Origin: Clostridiales bacterium
GTDB taxonomy: Bacteria > Bacillota > Clostridia > Lachnospirales > Lachnospiraceae
Length of the DNA: 64,000 nt
Reading direction: 5' to 3'
Assembly (NCBI GenBank): GCA_018376135.1
Contig: JAHABX010000005.1
Coordinates: 1-64,000, forward strand
The notes beneath the pieces were generated by a model, which saw nothing but the letters and a program-made list of their open reading frames with translations, was not told where the DNA came from and did not search any database. How positions within the stretch are numbered: position 1 is the stretch's first letter; the number at the start of each line of letters is the position of its first letter. Shown here in pieces: positions 36,733 to 46,567 of the stretch. The translations under genes and the position numbers were made by a program.

Positions 36733-37703
36733 TGTTAGTGACGATAATTGTTCCGGTCTACAATACGCAGAAGGATCTGCCAAGATGCCTGGATTCGCTG
36801 ATTTCCCAGAGTTATGAAAAACTGGATATAATATTGATTGATGATGGGTCTACCGATAATAGCGGAAGTATATGCGACGAATATGCCCATAATGATCAGC
36901 GGATAAGAGTGATCCATAAGAGGAATGGAGGGGTATCTGCTGCACGCAATAGTGGGCTGGATCTTGCCAGAGGAGAATATCTTATATTTGTGGATTCGGA
37001 TGACTGTATTCATCGTCATATGATAAGTATATACGTGCAGGCTTTGGCGGAAAATGTGGTTCTTGCATGTGATTACACGAAGCAGGAAGATGAGCTGGAG
37101 TTGTCTTATGACAAAATTTGGAGTACTAGGATCCAGTATTATCATAGAGAGGAATTCCTGCAGTTCATGAAGGATGAGTATGTCAATGCTCCGTGGAATA
37201 AGTTTTATGATACAAAAATTCTTCGGGAACATCAGATTCGCTTTGATGAGACAAAAAAGCTTGGAGAGGATTTCTTATTTAATCTGGAATACTTTCAATT
37301 TGCTCCGGCGAAGTACAAGGTAATACATTGTCCGCTTTATTATTATCAGGAGGGCAGAGAAGACAGTCTTGCGAATGCATTTGCACCCCAGCTGTTTGAT
37401 CTGCAGGTGGAGCTGTTTGAGCGGCTTCGGATGTTTATGGAGAAGTGCCGGATTTGGACTATGGATGATCAGAGATCGTATTATGAATTGTATTGGAACA
37501 GATTATATTTGGTTTTCCGTATTTTTCTGGCATATAAAAAGGATAAAGCCAATACGAATGAGGCGGAAAACGTGCTTTTAAAGGCGTTAGGAAATACTGC
37601 ATGGAAAGAAGCATGGAGTAATTATGTGGACAGGGGAGCTGTATCTGTAAAAGACCGGATAAAGCACTGGCATGTACAGCTCCTTTACAGGAAATATCTA
37701 TAG
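36732..37703 (+). CDS. GT2 glycosyltransferase
   Basis: A 323-aa GT-A family 2 enzyme with VTIIVPVYNTQKDLPRCLDS, ILIDDGSTDNSG, GVSAARNSGLDLARGEY and metal-binding FVDSDDCI. It also has APWNKFYDTKIL and EDFLFNLEYF, common in capsule GT2 enzymes. ATG 36732 shares its A with the upstream TGA; an in-frame GTG at 36729 is less likely. It is adjacent and similar to the next GT2 gene, perhaps by old duplication. Confidence 0.87.
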   Translation: MLVTIIVPVYNTQKDLPRCLDSLISQSYEKLDIILIDDGSTDNSGSICDEYAHNDQRIRVIHKRNGGVSAARNSGLDLARGEYLIFVDSDDCIHRHMISIYVQALAENVVLACDYTKQEDELELSYDKIWSTRIQYYHREEFLQFMKDEYVNAPWNKFYDTKILREHQIRFDETKKLGEDFLFNLEYFQFAPAKYKVIHCPLYYYQEGREDSLANAFAPQLFDLQVELFERLRMFMEKCRIWTMDDQRSYYELYWNRLYLVFRIFLAYKKDKANTNEAENVLLKALGNTAWKEAWSNYVDRGAVSVKDRIKHWHVQLLYRKYL

Positions 37704-37715
37704 GTGGAAGAAAAA

Positions 37716-38663
37716 ATGATGATATCAATTGTAATCCCTGTTTATAATGTAGAGGCATATTTGAGGCGATGTCTGGATTCAGCAGTACACCAGACAGATT
37801 CCGATTGCGAAATACTGCTGATAGATGATGGGAGTACAGATACCAGTGGGGCGATATGCGATGAATATGCAGAACAAAGTTCTCGAATAAAAGTATTTCA
37901 TAAAGTCAATGGAGGACTTTCCTCCGCACGGAATTATGGAATTGAGAGAGCAGTGGGGGAGTACGTTATTTTTTTGGATTCAGATGATTATATTGAATTA
38001 GATTTGTGCAGAACTCTTCAAAAAGCAGTGGATGAAGTTTCGCGTGCAGACGCATTGGTTTATGGAGGAATGGAAGAGTCTGAAGGAATGATAACACCAT
38101 TGCGCAGCGTTGAGCCTGAAGAGTTGGAGATTCACAGTGGAAAAGAGTTTTTACTTAAGTGCTTTAAACAAAGAAATATGAATGTACAGGCATGGCTCTA
38201 CGCATATCGAAGAGAGTTTCTGATGGAGAGGTGTTTACGCTTTCGGGAGGGAATTCTGCATGAGGATGTGGAGTTTACTCCTCGGGCATTATTGATGGCG
38301 GAGCAGGTAGTGACGGTTCCTGGAAATTATTATCACTATATGGTAAGGGCAGATTCTATTAGTACACAGAAAAGTAAAGAAAAAAATATACGTGATCTGT
38401 TCATGACTCTTCAGGAACAGACAGAGCTGGCAGAACAACAGGATACGGAGTTGTGCAGATGGATGAAAGACGCTGTTTTGAATAGCTATTTGAATATGAT
38501 CCAGGAAGCAAGGATGTATCAGGTCCGGTACCGGAAGCTGATTGATAAAAAATTTATGCTGAATAAAGCGGTTACTCGGTGGAACCGCTTTCGAGTGCTG
38601 CTTTGTGTGATAAATGTGCGATTGTATTGTCTGGTGAATGATGTATACAAAAGGGTAAAATAG
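37716..38663 (+). CDS. GT2 glycosyltransferase
   Basis: A 315-aa family 2 transferase: ISIVIPVYNVEAYLRRCLDS, ILLIDDGSTDTSG, GGLSSARNYGIERAVGEY and FLDSDDYI. ATG 37716 is chosen over GTG 37704 because AGGTGGAAG lies just upstream. The C-terminal half is variable and helical. A 78-nt gap follows before the acyltransferase, AT-rich and without a convincing promoter. Confidence 0.87.
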   Translation: MMISIVIPVYNVEAYLRRCLDSAVHQTDSDCEILLIDDGSTDTSGAICDEYAEQSSRIKVFHKVNGGLSSARNYGIERAVGEYVIFLDSDDYIELDLCRTLQKAVDEVSRADALVYGGMEESEGMITPLRSVEPEELEIHSGKEFLLKCFKQRNMNVQAWLYAYRREFLMERCLRFREGILHEDVEFTPRALLMAEQVVTVPGNYYHYMVRADSISTQKSKEKNIRDLFMTLQEQTELAEQQDTELCRWMKDAVLNSYLNMIQEARMYQVRYRKLIDKKFMLNKAVTRWNRFRVLLCVINVRLYCLVNDVYKRVK

Positions 38664-38741
38664 TAGAAAGGTTTTTCTTGATTTTATATAATAAAGGGGG
38701 TATAGTGTCTGTAATTTGTTCAAAGGACTGGAGAATGATAA

Positions 38742-39845
38742 ATGTTTACTAGAAATGATACAAAAATTATAAAGGGCATGACGATTCTTCTTATGCTGGC
38801 ACATCATCTTTTCCTCTTCCCGGAGAGATATCCGGCAGGGTTTGGTTTTGACAGTCCTGTTTGGACGGATGAGGTTGCTGCGATTACTGTAATAGGACGT
38901 TTTGGAAAGATCTGCGTATCTATGTTTATGTTTCTTGGAGGATATGGCTTGTGGTGTCAGAGAGAAAAGGCATCGCTGCTTTCCCACAGTATTATAAAAC
39001 TGTACAAGGCATACTGGAAAGTTTTACTGATTTTTATCCCAATAGGTTTTCTGTTCTTCAGCAACCAGATTTCATATTGCGAAGAGGAAGCTATAACACA
39101 GATATTTTCGAATTTTAATCTGAAAAAACTGGCATCAAATATAATGGGCTGGGAAGCAACATATAACAGAGAGTGGTGGTTTTTCAGAGAATATCTATGT
39201 ATGTTGTTTCTGGGATATTTCTATATGAAAAGTGTACCCAGGTTTGGCTTTGGGAGAGAAAGCTTTCTGGTAATCGTGCTGATGATTTTGGGAAAAGATT
39301 TTTTCCCTGGAATTATTAGTCTGGATGCGCTTGCAGGATTAGAGGCAAATATCTGGTTTTCCCGGTTGTTTTTATTCGAAGAAAGCTCCGGCTGTTTCTT
39401 TTTGGGAATTGTATTTGCAAGATATAACGGCATAGAGATTATGAGAGAGGCATTTCATGTTTTTCGAACAGGAGTCAGGAAGGTGCTGGCTTTGGCAGGG
39501 ATTATATCTATGGTTTATATCAGATATTACATATTGGGAAGCGAATTGGATGTTTTCTATGTTCCGTGTCTGATTGTGTTCTTTTTGGAGCTTTTGGATG
39601 GTGTCCCATTTCTTCCCAACATATTTTCCATACTTGGACAGAACAGCACCAATATGTGGCTGACTCACACGTTCTTCTGCTACTATTTCTATCCGTTTGT
39701 GCAGTTGACGCATGTATCATCGAATCCATGGATAGATCTTACAATATTGACGGTATTATCTCTGGGAGCGTCTGTGCTTCTGGATGGTTTTTATAAGATA
39801 GCAGGAAAGGTGACAAGACCTTTGATTTATGCCAAGGGTGTGTGA
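38742..39845 (+). CDS. Acyltransferase 3 family membrane O-acyltransferase
   Basis: A 367-aa integral membrane protein with about ten helices. It begins TKIIKGMTILLMLAHHLFLF, whose His near residue 21 corresponds to the conserved catalytic His of acyltransferase-3 proteins, and has the NREWWFFREYL motif typical of the family. These enzymes acetylate surface sugars using cytosolic acetyl donors. GGAGAATGATAA precedes the start. It would be the second acyl-modifying enzyme of the polysaccharide region. Confidence 0.87.
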   Translation: MFTRNDTKIIKGMTILLMLAHHLFLFPERYPAGFGFDSPVWTDEVAAITVIGRFGKICVSMFMFLGGYGLWCQREKASLLSHSIIKLYKAYWKVLLIFIPIGFLFFSNQISYCEEEAITQIFSNFNLKKLASNIMGWEATYNREWWFFREYLCMLFLGYFYMKSVPRFGFGRESFLVIVLMILGKDFFPGIISLDALAGLEANIWFSRLFLFEESSGCFFLGIVFARYNGIEIMREAFHVFRTGVRKVLALAGIISMVYIRYYILGSELDVFYVPCLIVFFLELLDGVPFLPNIFSILGQNSTNMWLTHTFFCYYFYPFVQLTHVSSNPWIDLTILTVLSLGASVLLDGFYKIAGKVTRPLIYAKGV

Positions 39846-39872
39846 TCGCATAAGAAAAAGAGGGGAAAACAG

Positions 39873-40760
39873 ATGGATAAAAAGGTAAAGATTGCATATT
39901 TGGTTATTGCATATATGGATCCGGAGCAGCTGCAGCGTCTTTGTCTGCGGCTGACACAGGATGCGGATGTTTATGTGCACATCAATGCCAGTGTGGACAT
40001 AGGTCCGTTTAAAAATGCATTGGAAGAGCTGCAGGGAAAAGGAAGACTGGAGTTCTCCGAAGAGCGATATAGGGTTGTATGGGGTGGCTATTCGATTCTG
40101 AAGGCTGCATTTTCCATGATGGATCAGGCAAAGCAGAAGAAGGAATATGATCGATACGTATTGCTGACCGGTCTGGATTATCCCATTAAGTCAGATGCAC
40201 AGATTCAGCAGTTCTTTTGTGAACATGCACAGACAGAGTACATCCATGCGGGAGTTGTAACTGGTGAGGAGCATGATCACCTGTATTATTACACGGCAAG
40301 AGACTATAAGCTCCGCAATAAGTGCTTACAGGTATGGGAGAAGCTTTTACGGACTGCAGGTAAAAAGGGAAAACCGGACTATGTGATTCATGAAGGGAAA
40401 AAGTACCCAATCTATGGCATTTCACCAAAATGGGCATTGTCCGGAGAATGTGCAGCTTATTTGCTGGATTTTTATAAGAAGAATAAAAAGTTTAACCGCT
40501 ACTTTGAATATATGCATGCGCCGGATGATTTTTATGTGGCAACGGTACTGTTCAATTCTGAATTCCGTGAGCGGATAGAGGCTGAGAAGGATATCTTCAA
40601 AATAGTGTGGCTTCCGGAGGATAAAGGTGCTAAAATCTTAGAGGAAGAGGAGTGTGAGGAGCTTCTGGACTGTGAACAGTTATATGCGAAAAAGTTTCAG
40701 TCAGAATATTCCCGGGGGCTCCAGCAGATACTGGAAGAGAGATTTGATAAAGAAACGTAA
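39873..40760 (+). CDS. Core-2/I-branching-type beta-1,6-N-acetylglucosaminyltransferase family protein
   Basis: A 295-aa GT14-like protein: KIAYLVIAYMDPEQLQRL, YVHINASVDIGPF, VWGGYSILKAAFSMM, LLTGLDYPIKSDAQI and a late APDDFYVATVLFNSEF, where the acidic pair is probably the catalytic base region. It is the intact homologue of the frameshifted gene at 22172-23072. GAGGGGAAA precedes the start. In bacterial loci these enzymes usually add a hexosamine or xylose-type residue; donor here is unknown. Confidence 0.87.
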   Translation: MDKKVKIAYLVIAYMDPEQLQRLCLRLTQDADVYVHINASVDIGPFKNALEELQGKGRLEFSEERYRVVWGGYSILKAAFSMMDQAKQKKEYDRYVLLTGLDYPIKSDAQIQQFFCEHAQTEYIHAGVVTGEEHDHLYYYTARDYKLRNKCLQVWEKLLRTAGKKGKPDYVIHEGKKYPIYGISPKWALSGECAAYLLDFYKKNKKFNRYFEYMHAPDDFYVATVLFNSEFRERIEAEKDIFKIVWLPEDKGAKILEEEECEELLDCEQLYAKKFQSEYSRGLQQILEERFDKET

Positions 40761-40772
40761 GAGGTCAGAGCG

Positions 40773-42407
40773 ATGAGAGTAGTGATTCCCAGTGCAAAGG
40801 TTGTACCGGAGGAGCTTCAGAAGATTGGTAAACTGCCGGCAATAATTTATCCGGTAGGTGAGGGGATAGTTCTTGATTATCTTCTGGAGCAATATGAAGA
40901 AAGGGCAGAATCCCTGAAGGTGATGTGTTATGAGATGGCAGATGAGGTGGAGCGGAGTCTGTCTTCTTATCGTTCAGAGAAGCTTCAGCTTGTGAAACTG
41001 GACCGGTTGGGAGATCTTGGAGATACGATTTACGCTGGACTGGAGGATACTCATACGCCGGTAGTTATTAATTTTGCAGATACGATTGTTTTGGATCATC
41101 TTCCGGCAGAATATGGAGACAGCTTTTTTTATGCAGAGGATTATCCGTCAGAGATATGGACATTTTTTGACTGTCTGGATGGAAGAATTACTTCGATAAG
41201 AGACAAGCAGACCGGTTCAGGCGCCGGAGACCGGCAGAAGCTTTTTGTCGGGGTGTTTCAGATATCTGATGAGGCGGACTTTAAGGAGTGTCTGCGGCTT
41301 GCAGCTGAATCCGGGCAGCAGGAAATGAGTACATTTTACCAGGCGCTGGTCTTATACACACAGCAGCATCCAATGGAAGCAGTTCTGGCAGAGAATTGGT
41401 TCGATATTGGTCATGTGGATAAATATTACAATTCTAAATTGGAAGTACAGGCAAGAGAGTTCAATCATATTACCATAGATAAGAACAGGGGGATTCTGCG
41501 TAAGAGCAGTGATGATAAAGAAAAATTTATCGGGGAAATTCTCTGGTATCTGAAGCTTCCGGCGGATATTGAATATGTACGCCCCAGAATTTTTTCCTAT
41601 TCTACAAGTTATCATGATCCGTATGTCTCCATGGAGTACTATTCCTATCATACGGTACATGAGTTGTTTTTATATGGAGATCTGAATTACCATCAATGGC
41701 GGGATATTTTCAGCAGGATTCGTTTTATTTATGATGATTTTAAAAGATATCAGGTATGCGATACGGGGATCCAGCCTGCGCTGAAGGAAGTATATCTGGA
41801 TAAAACTCTGAAAAGGCTGGACAGACTGCGTGAGAATGAACAGTTTTCCGCGTTTTTTCATAAAAATATGACGATCAACCGGGTGGTATATCAGTCATTG
41901 GATGAGATCTGCAGGCTTCTGGAGCGGGAGATTCCAGCACAGTTATATGATGTGGATGCATTTCATATTATTCATGGAGATCTGTGTTTTGCCAATATTA
42001 TGGTGGACAGTAATTTCTCTTTTATAAAGGTAATTGACCCGCGAGGGAAGTTTGGTTCCTATGATATCTATGGAGATCAGAGATATGAGCTTGCCAAGCT
42101 GTTCCACAGTGTGGATGGAAAATATGATTTTATCATTAAGGATCTGTTCCGGCTGGATGCAGATGCAGAGCAGGTCAGGATTGATTATAATATCCTGGAG
42201 CGTAAGCGGGACTTTGATTTATATGAGGCATTTTTGCAGGTGTTTCAGGATGAAATAGGGGAAAGCCGCAGGAAGATTGAGCTGATAGAGGCGTTACTGT
42301 TCCTGAGTATGATCCCGCTGCACGGGGAAAGTCTGGAGCACCAGTATGTGATGTTGGCGACCGGTATTGAGATTTTGGACAGAGTACTGGATATCCGGGT
42401 GAACTAG
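40773..42407 (+). CDS. Putative bifunctional nucleotidyltransferase-like / small-molecule kinase protein
   Basis: A 544-aa two-domain protein. The first about 230 residues look like a nucleotidyltransferase fold (RVVIPSAKVVPEELQKIG, GEGIVLDYLLEQY, VINFADTIVLDHL) but lack the usual glycine-rich G-x-G-x-R loop. The C-terminal half resembles the aminoglycoside/choline kinase fold, with IIHGDLCFANIMVD (HGD at about 404-406) and KVIDPRGKFG in place of the metal-binding segment. It is followed by a HAD phosphatase and a second nucleotidyltransferase, so the three probably make an activated capsule building block. The substrate is not known. Confidence 0.75.
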   Translation: MRVVIPSAKVVPEELQKIGKLPAIIYPVGEGIVLDYLLEQYEERAESLKVMCYEMADEVERSLSSYRSEKLQLVKLDRLGDLGDTIYAGLEDTHTPVVINFADTIVLDHLPAEYGDSFFYAEDYPSEIWTFFDCLDGRITSIRDKQTGSGAGDRQKLFVGVFQISDEADFKECLRLAAESGQQEMSTFYQALVLYTQQHPMEAVLAENWFDIGHVDKYYNSKLEVQAREFNHITIDKNRGILRKSSDDKEKFIGEILWYLKLPADIEYVRPRIFSYSTSYHDPYVSMEYYSYHTVHELFLYGDLNYHQWRDIFSRIRFIYDDFKRYQVCDTGIQPALKEVYLDKTLKRLDRLRENEQFSAFFHKNMTINRVVYQSLDEICRLLEREIPAQLYDVDAFHIIHGDLCFANIMVDSNFSFIKVIDPRGKFGSYDIYGDQRYELAKLFHSVDGKYDFIIKDLFRLDADAEQVRIDYNILERKRDFDLYEAFLQVFQDEIGESRRKIELIEALLFLSMIPLHGESLEHQYVMLATGIEILDRVLDIRVN

Positions 42408-42425
42408 AGGATAAGAGGGGGAAAT

Positions 42426-42824
42426 ATGTTTAAAGAGTATTCGTTTGTATTTGACATTGACGGGACGATCTGCCCGATCAAGAAAAAAGAGGAAAAATAT
42501 GAAGATCTGGTTCCGTATGCGAATGTGGTGGAAAAGCTTCGGTATTATAAGGAGAATGGCGCCAGGATCATTTTATTTACTTCCAGAAATATGAATTCCT
42601 ATGGCGGGAATATTGGCCTGATCAACAAAAATACAGCAAAGATTCTTCTGGAGTGGCTGGATAAGTGGGATATTCCCTATGATGAGATTGTCTATGGGAA
42701 ACCATGGCCTGGACACAAGGGATTTTATGTGGATGACAGGACTGTTCGTCCGGATGAATTTTTGAATTGCTCAGTAGAAGAGTTGGATCAGATTTGCAGA
42801 AACTCAAAGAATTGTTCAAAATAG
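42426..42824 (+). CDS. HAD-superfamily phosphatase, capsule biosynthesis type
   Basis: A 132-aa HAD hydrolase with motif I FDIDGTICP (nucleophile D10, acid D12), motif II LFTSRNM and a late acidic pair in FYVDDRTV. The small size without a cap domain matches capsule-locus HAD proteins that dephosphorylate a sugar or polyol phosphate. It sits between two nucleotidyltransferase-like genes with 18- and 10-nt gaps and is probably part of the same pathway. Confidence 0.85.
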   Translation: MFKEYSFVFDIDGTICPIKKKEEKYEDLVPYANVVEKLRYYKENGARIILFTSRNMNSYGGNIGLINKNTAKILLEWLDKWDIPYDEIVYGKPWPGHKGFYVDDRTVRPDEFLNCSVEELDQICRNSKNCSK

Positions 42825-42834
42825 TGGAGATAGA

Positions 42835-43557
42835 ATGATGAATGTAATTATTACGATGGCAGGATTGGGAAGCAGATTTCGCAAAGCCGGGTATCAGGTT
42901 CCGAAGTATATGATAGAAGCAAAGGGAAAGACCTTATTTGAGTGGTCCATGGACAGCTTGATTGGATATAACGATCATGTGTCAAAATATATCTTTGTTG
43001 TTCGCAAGGAGGATGGTTCCGGGGACTTTATCCGGGAACAGATTGCAAAGTATGGAATCGGGAAGACGGAGATGATAGAGATCGATTATATGACGGATGG
43101 TCAGGCGACTACCTGCATGCTTGCTATACCGTATTGTGACCCGAAAGAGGCTGTTATGGTATATAATATAGATACATATGTGGAGCCTTATGAGATGAAA
43201 TATGAGGATATCTCAGGGGATGGTCATATTCCATGCTTTCATGCAAAAGGAGATCACTGGAGCTTTGCAAAGCTGGATGAGAATGGAAAAGTGACAGAGG
43301 TGAGAGAGAAAGTAAGGATCTCGGATAACTGTACTCTGGGAGCCTACTACTTTTCATCGGCAGAATTATATCGTCAGCTGTATGAGGAGTATTATGCAGA
43401 TGACAGCAGGATGGAGAAAAATGAGAAATATATTGCGCCGCTCTATAACTATATGATTGAGAAGGGGCTTCCGGTTACAATCAGTATTGTAGATGAGAAA
43501 AAAGTACATGTGCTGGGGACGCCGGAGGAGTTGCAGCAATTTCTCGAGGAGAAGTAA
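42835..43557 (+). CDS. Sugar- or polyol-phosphate nucleotidyltransferase
   Basis: A 240-aa nucleotidyltransferase of the RmlA-like group: VIITMAGLGSRFRKAGYQVPKYM carries the glycine-rich loop, Arg and Lys that bind the NTP, and MVYNIDTYV holds the metal-binding Asp. It is shorter than RmlA, more like the cytidylyl- or HddC-type enzymes. GTGGAGATAGA precedes the start. It probably activates the product of the kinase-like and HAD neighbours. Confidence 0.85.
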   Translation: MMNVIITMAGLGSRFRKAGYQVPKYMIEAKGKTLFEWSMDSLIGYNDHVSKYIFVVRKEDGSGDFIREQIAKYGIGKTEMIEIDYMTDGQATTCMLAIPYCDPKEAVMVYNIDTYVEPYEMKYEDISGDGHIPCFHAKGDHWSFAKLDENGKVTEVREKVRISDNCTLGAYYFSSAELYRQLYEEYYADDSRMEKNEKYIAPLYNYMIEKGLPVTISIVDEKKVHVLGTPEELQQFLEEK

Positions 43558-44868
43558 GTGATAGCAGCAATTAAAAAAATAGCAGGTAACAAATTTATAG
43601 GGAATACAAACTGGCTGATTCTTCAGAATATCTATTCTATGGGATTGTCGCTGATTGTCGGGGCGCTGTCCGCCAGATATCTGGGACCGTCTAATTATGG
43701 ATTGATTGGGTATGGAGCCTCTTTGGTGAACCTTTTTACAGCCATCAGTCAACTGGGTATTGACAATGTGCTGATTAACGAAATGATGAAGCATCCGCAG
43801 GAAAAGGGCGGAGTGATGGGGACTGCATTGTGTATGCGTACCTTTTCAGCAGTGATCAGCTTTATCTGCTCGATGATTCTGGTAGTGCTGATCGAACCGG
43901 GAAATTATGTACTGTGGTTTATTACGGGACTTCAGGCATTTGCGATCGCGCTGCGTTCTTACGAATTATTGAATGAATGGTTCCTGTCAGAGATGAAGTC
44001 CAAATATTATGTCATTGCCAATATGGTTGGGCAGACCGTGGTAGGCATCTGGAAGATTTTGCTTTTGATCATTGGAGCATCCGTGGCATGGTTCGCAGCC
44101 TCTACGACCATTCAGGCACTGGTGTGTGGTGGTATTGTAATTGTTTTGTTTCTGCATATGCGGGATTTCAGACTGGGCTTCCGCTGGCAGTATGCAAAGG
44201 ACATTTTCGCCCGAAGTAAACACTATGTTATGGCAGGAATTGCAGTTTCCCTTTATACACAGATGGATAAGGTTATGCTGGGAAAGATGTGTGGAGAAGC
44301 AGAGGTTGGCATCTATACGGCAGCCATGACCATTGCCATGCTTTGGGAATTTATACCGACCGCAATCTTCAACTCTTCCCGTACCATGATTCTTGAGGCA
44401 AAGACAAAGAATGAAGAGGAGTATTATAATAAGCTGAAACTGATGTTTTTTGGCATCAGTATCCTTGGTATTTTGGTTGGAATTGTGATCCAGATATTTG
44501 GAAAGCTTGCAGTACTGATATTATATGGTCAGGATTTTATAGATGCGGTTCCGGTTTTGAAGCTTCTGATCTGGTCAACAACGTTTGCTATGATTGGACT
44601 GGCAAGAAATGTATGGAGCGTAGCAGAGGATAAAAATAAATATACGAAATATTATCCTGTCTGTGGGGCAGTGTGTAATCTGATACTTAATACACTGGCG
44701 ATTCCGGTGTGGGGAGTATTTGGAGCCGCATTGGCAACAATGATTTCTCAGATTGTGGTAGCTCTTATTGCACCATTGTTTTGGAAGGAAACAAGACCTT
44801 TTGTCAAGATATATCTTGATTCATGGAAGAGCTGGAGGTATCTGAAGACGTGGCTGAAAAAAGAATGA
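43558..44868 (+). CDS. Wzx-type polysaccharide flippase (second copy)
   Basis: A 436-aa MOP-superfamily protein with about twelve membrane helices. It contains NTNWLILQNIYSMGLSLIVGALSARYLGPSNYG at its N-terminus and YTQMDKVMLGKMCGEAEVGIYTAAM in the middle, both typical of Wzx. It begins at GTG 43558 straight after the upstream stop, with GAGGAG in that gene as ribosome site. Its distance from the first flippase (26988-28433) in sequence suggests it serves a different repeat unit. Confidence 0.9.
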   Translation: MIAAIKKIAGNKFIGNTNWLILQNIYSMGLSLIVGALSARYLGPSNYGLIGYGASLVNLFTAISQLGIDNVLINEMMKHPQEKGGVMGTALCMRTFSAVISFICSMILVVLIEPGNYVLWFITGLQAFAIALRSYELLNEWFLSEMKSKYYVIANMVGQTVVGIWKILLLIIGASVAWFAASTTIQALVCGGIVIVLFLHMRDFRLGFRWQYAKDIFARSKHYVMAGIAVSLYTQMDKVMLGKMCGEAEVGIYTAAMTIAMLWEFIPTAIFNSSRTMILEAKTKNEEEYYNKLKLMFFGISILGILVGIVIQIFGKLAVLILYGQDFIDAVPVLKLLIWSTTFAMIGLARNVWSVAEDKNKYTKYYPVCGAVCNLILNTLAIPVWGVFGAALATMISQIVVALIAPLFWKETRPFVKIYLDSWKSWRYLKTWLKKE

Positions 44869-46547
44869 GATTAAAGATTCCATATGTGATAATTCTGGCT
44901 GCAAGTCTACTGATGATGGGGAGGGCATTTTACGGGTTTGATTTAACAGATGAGTCTTTTTATCTTGCTGTGACAAAACGATTTGCGGAAGGCAATCTTC
45001 CGTTTCGGGAGGAATGGTTTCCAACTCAGCTGATTGGAGTATTGCTTCTTCCTTTGTATTCGCTGTATTGTTGGATACATGGAAGTCAGGAGGGAATTAT
45101 TTTATTTGTCAGGCTGTGCTATGTAGTATTCAGTGGCTGTATAGCTGTTTATTTGTATTATATACTGAACCGAATAGAGAAATGTGACTGGAAAGTTTCC
45201 ATATGTGCAGCGTTATTATATTTGTTCTATGTAAGAGCTAATATTCCGACTTTGTCATATTACAGTATAGGTTTGGGAACGTTCTTACTATTTTTACTGT
45301 TTAGGAATAGGCAGTCAAAAATATGTGAATTCTGTTCAGGGGTATCTTTTGCTATATCAGTGCTGTGTATGCCGTATATGCTTCTGTATTTTATAGGAAT
45401 TTTAATCAAAAATATAATTGCAGCTATTTATAAGAAGAAAAAACTATTGTCAGATGGGATGTTTTATCTGGGGATTTTTGTATGTGCGGTTGTGTTTTTG
45501 ACATATTGTTTTCAATCAGGAAATGTAGTTGAAATTTTTGAAAATTTACCATATATTTTACAGGATCCAGAACATCAGGGAACAATGTTTGGGTCTGTTA
45601 CAGAATTTATATGGTTTATGGCAGGAGTTTTTTATAAGTTCCTTTTTGTGCCTATGGTAATGGAGTTTCTGGCAATTGGATGGTGGTATTATAAAAAGTG
45701 TAAAAATGATTTGATGCGGAGAACACTGAAATATGCAGCATATCTATTGTTTTTTGTCCAGACTGCTTATGTTAGAACCTTTTTTGAGGGAGGAATTATT
45801 ATAGTGTTCCTTCTGATGGCAGTGCAGCTTGCGCTTTTGAATCGGGATTTTGAAAAACTGCTTGTCTGCAAATATCTTATTCCCGGGATTCTGTTTGGAA
45901 TTATCTGGATGCTTGGTTCCAATGTGGGTCAGAGAGTGTTTAATATGGGATGTGTCATCGCAGAAATATGGGCATTTCAGGTTGTATGGAAGGATATACA
46001 GAATAGTTATAGAGAAGAACGTGTGATAAAGTGTCTGGCACCTTGTTGGGTGTTGGGAGTTGTTTTTTTAATCCGGATTTGTGATGTTTACCGTGATGCA
46101 GAATTGTTGGAGCTTACAGTTTCTCTGGAGAGAGGAGCTGGAAAAGGAATTTATACAACTGCGGAAAGAGCAGAAGAGTATTTTGAGGTATTGAATAAAT
46201 TAGAGCAATATGCAGGTACTGGAAAAGTGCTGGCAGTTGATGAAAATAATCCTTGGATATATCTGGAGGCTCCGGCAGAGTGCGGTGTGTTTGCTGTATG
46301 GAATGTGGACTTTGAAGATGTTAGAAATGAATTTTATTATGAAAAATATCCAGAACAGGTTCCAGATGTGATTTTTCTGTTGAACCCGGAGTATGGGAAG
46401 TACCAGGGATGGAGATTTTCGTCTCATGGAAGTAATACAACGGGAATGGGAAGTGAAGAATTATGTGGATGGTTCAAAATGCTGGCAGAGGAGAATGAAT
46501 ATCAGGTGTATGAGGAGCCGTGTGGAAAATTTTATGTAAGAGAGTGA
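44865..46547 (+). CDS. Polytopic membrane protein, GT39/GT-C-like
   Basis: A 560-aa protein with about eleven membrane helices and an extracytoplasmic C-terminal domain of about 150 residues. The start ATG 44865 overlaps the flippase stop as ATGA; ATG 44823 is in frame but would overlap by 46 nt. An acidic pair early in the first outer loop (GFDLTDESFYLAV) sits where GT-C lipid-phosphate-sugar transferases have their catalytic Asp/Glu. It may add a sugar from a lipid-phosphate donor outside the membrane, but the family is not certain. Confidence 0.7.
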   Translation: MRLKIPYVIILAASLLMMGRAFYGFDLTDESFYLAVTKRFAEGNLPFREEWFPTQLIGVLLLPLYSLYCWIHGSQEGIILFVRLCYVVFSGCIAVYLYYILNRIEKCDWKVSICAALLYLFYVRANIPTLSYYSIGLGTFLLFLLFRNRQSKICEFCSGVSFAISVLCMPYMLLYFIGILIKNIIAAIYKKKKLLSDGMFYLGIFVCAVVFLTYCFQSGNVVEIFENLPYILQDPEHQGTMFGSVTEFIWFMAGVFYKFLFVPMVMEFLAIGWWYYKKCKNDLMRRTLKYAAYLLFFVQTAYVRTFFEGGIIIVFLLMAVQLALLNRDFEKLLVCKYLIPGILFGIIWMLGSNVGQRVFNMGCVIAEIWAFQVVWKDIQNSYREERVIKCLAPCWVLGVVFLIRICDVYRDAELLELTVSLERGAGKGIYTTAERAEEYFEVLNKLEQYAGTGKVLAVDENNPWIYLEAPAECGVFAVWNVDFEDVRNEFYYEKYPEQVPDVIFLLNPEYGKYQGWRFSSHGSNTTGMGSEELCGWFKMLAEENEYQVYEEPCGKFYVRE

Positions 46548-46567
46548 AGAGGGAGTGACAGAATACA

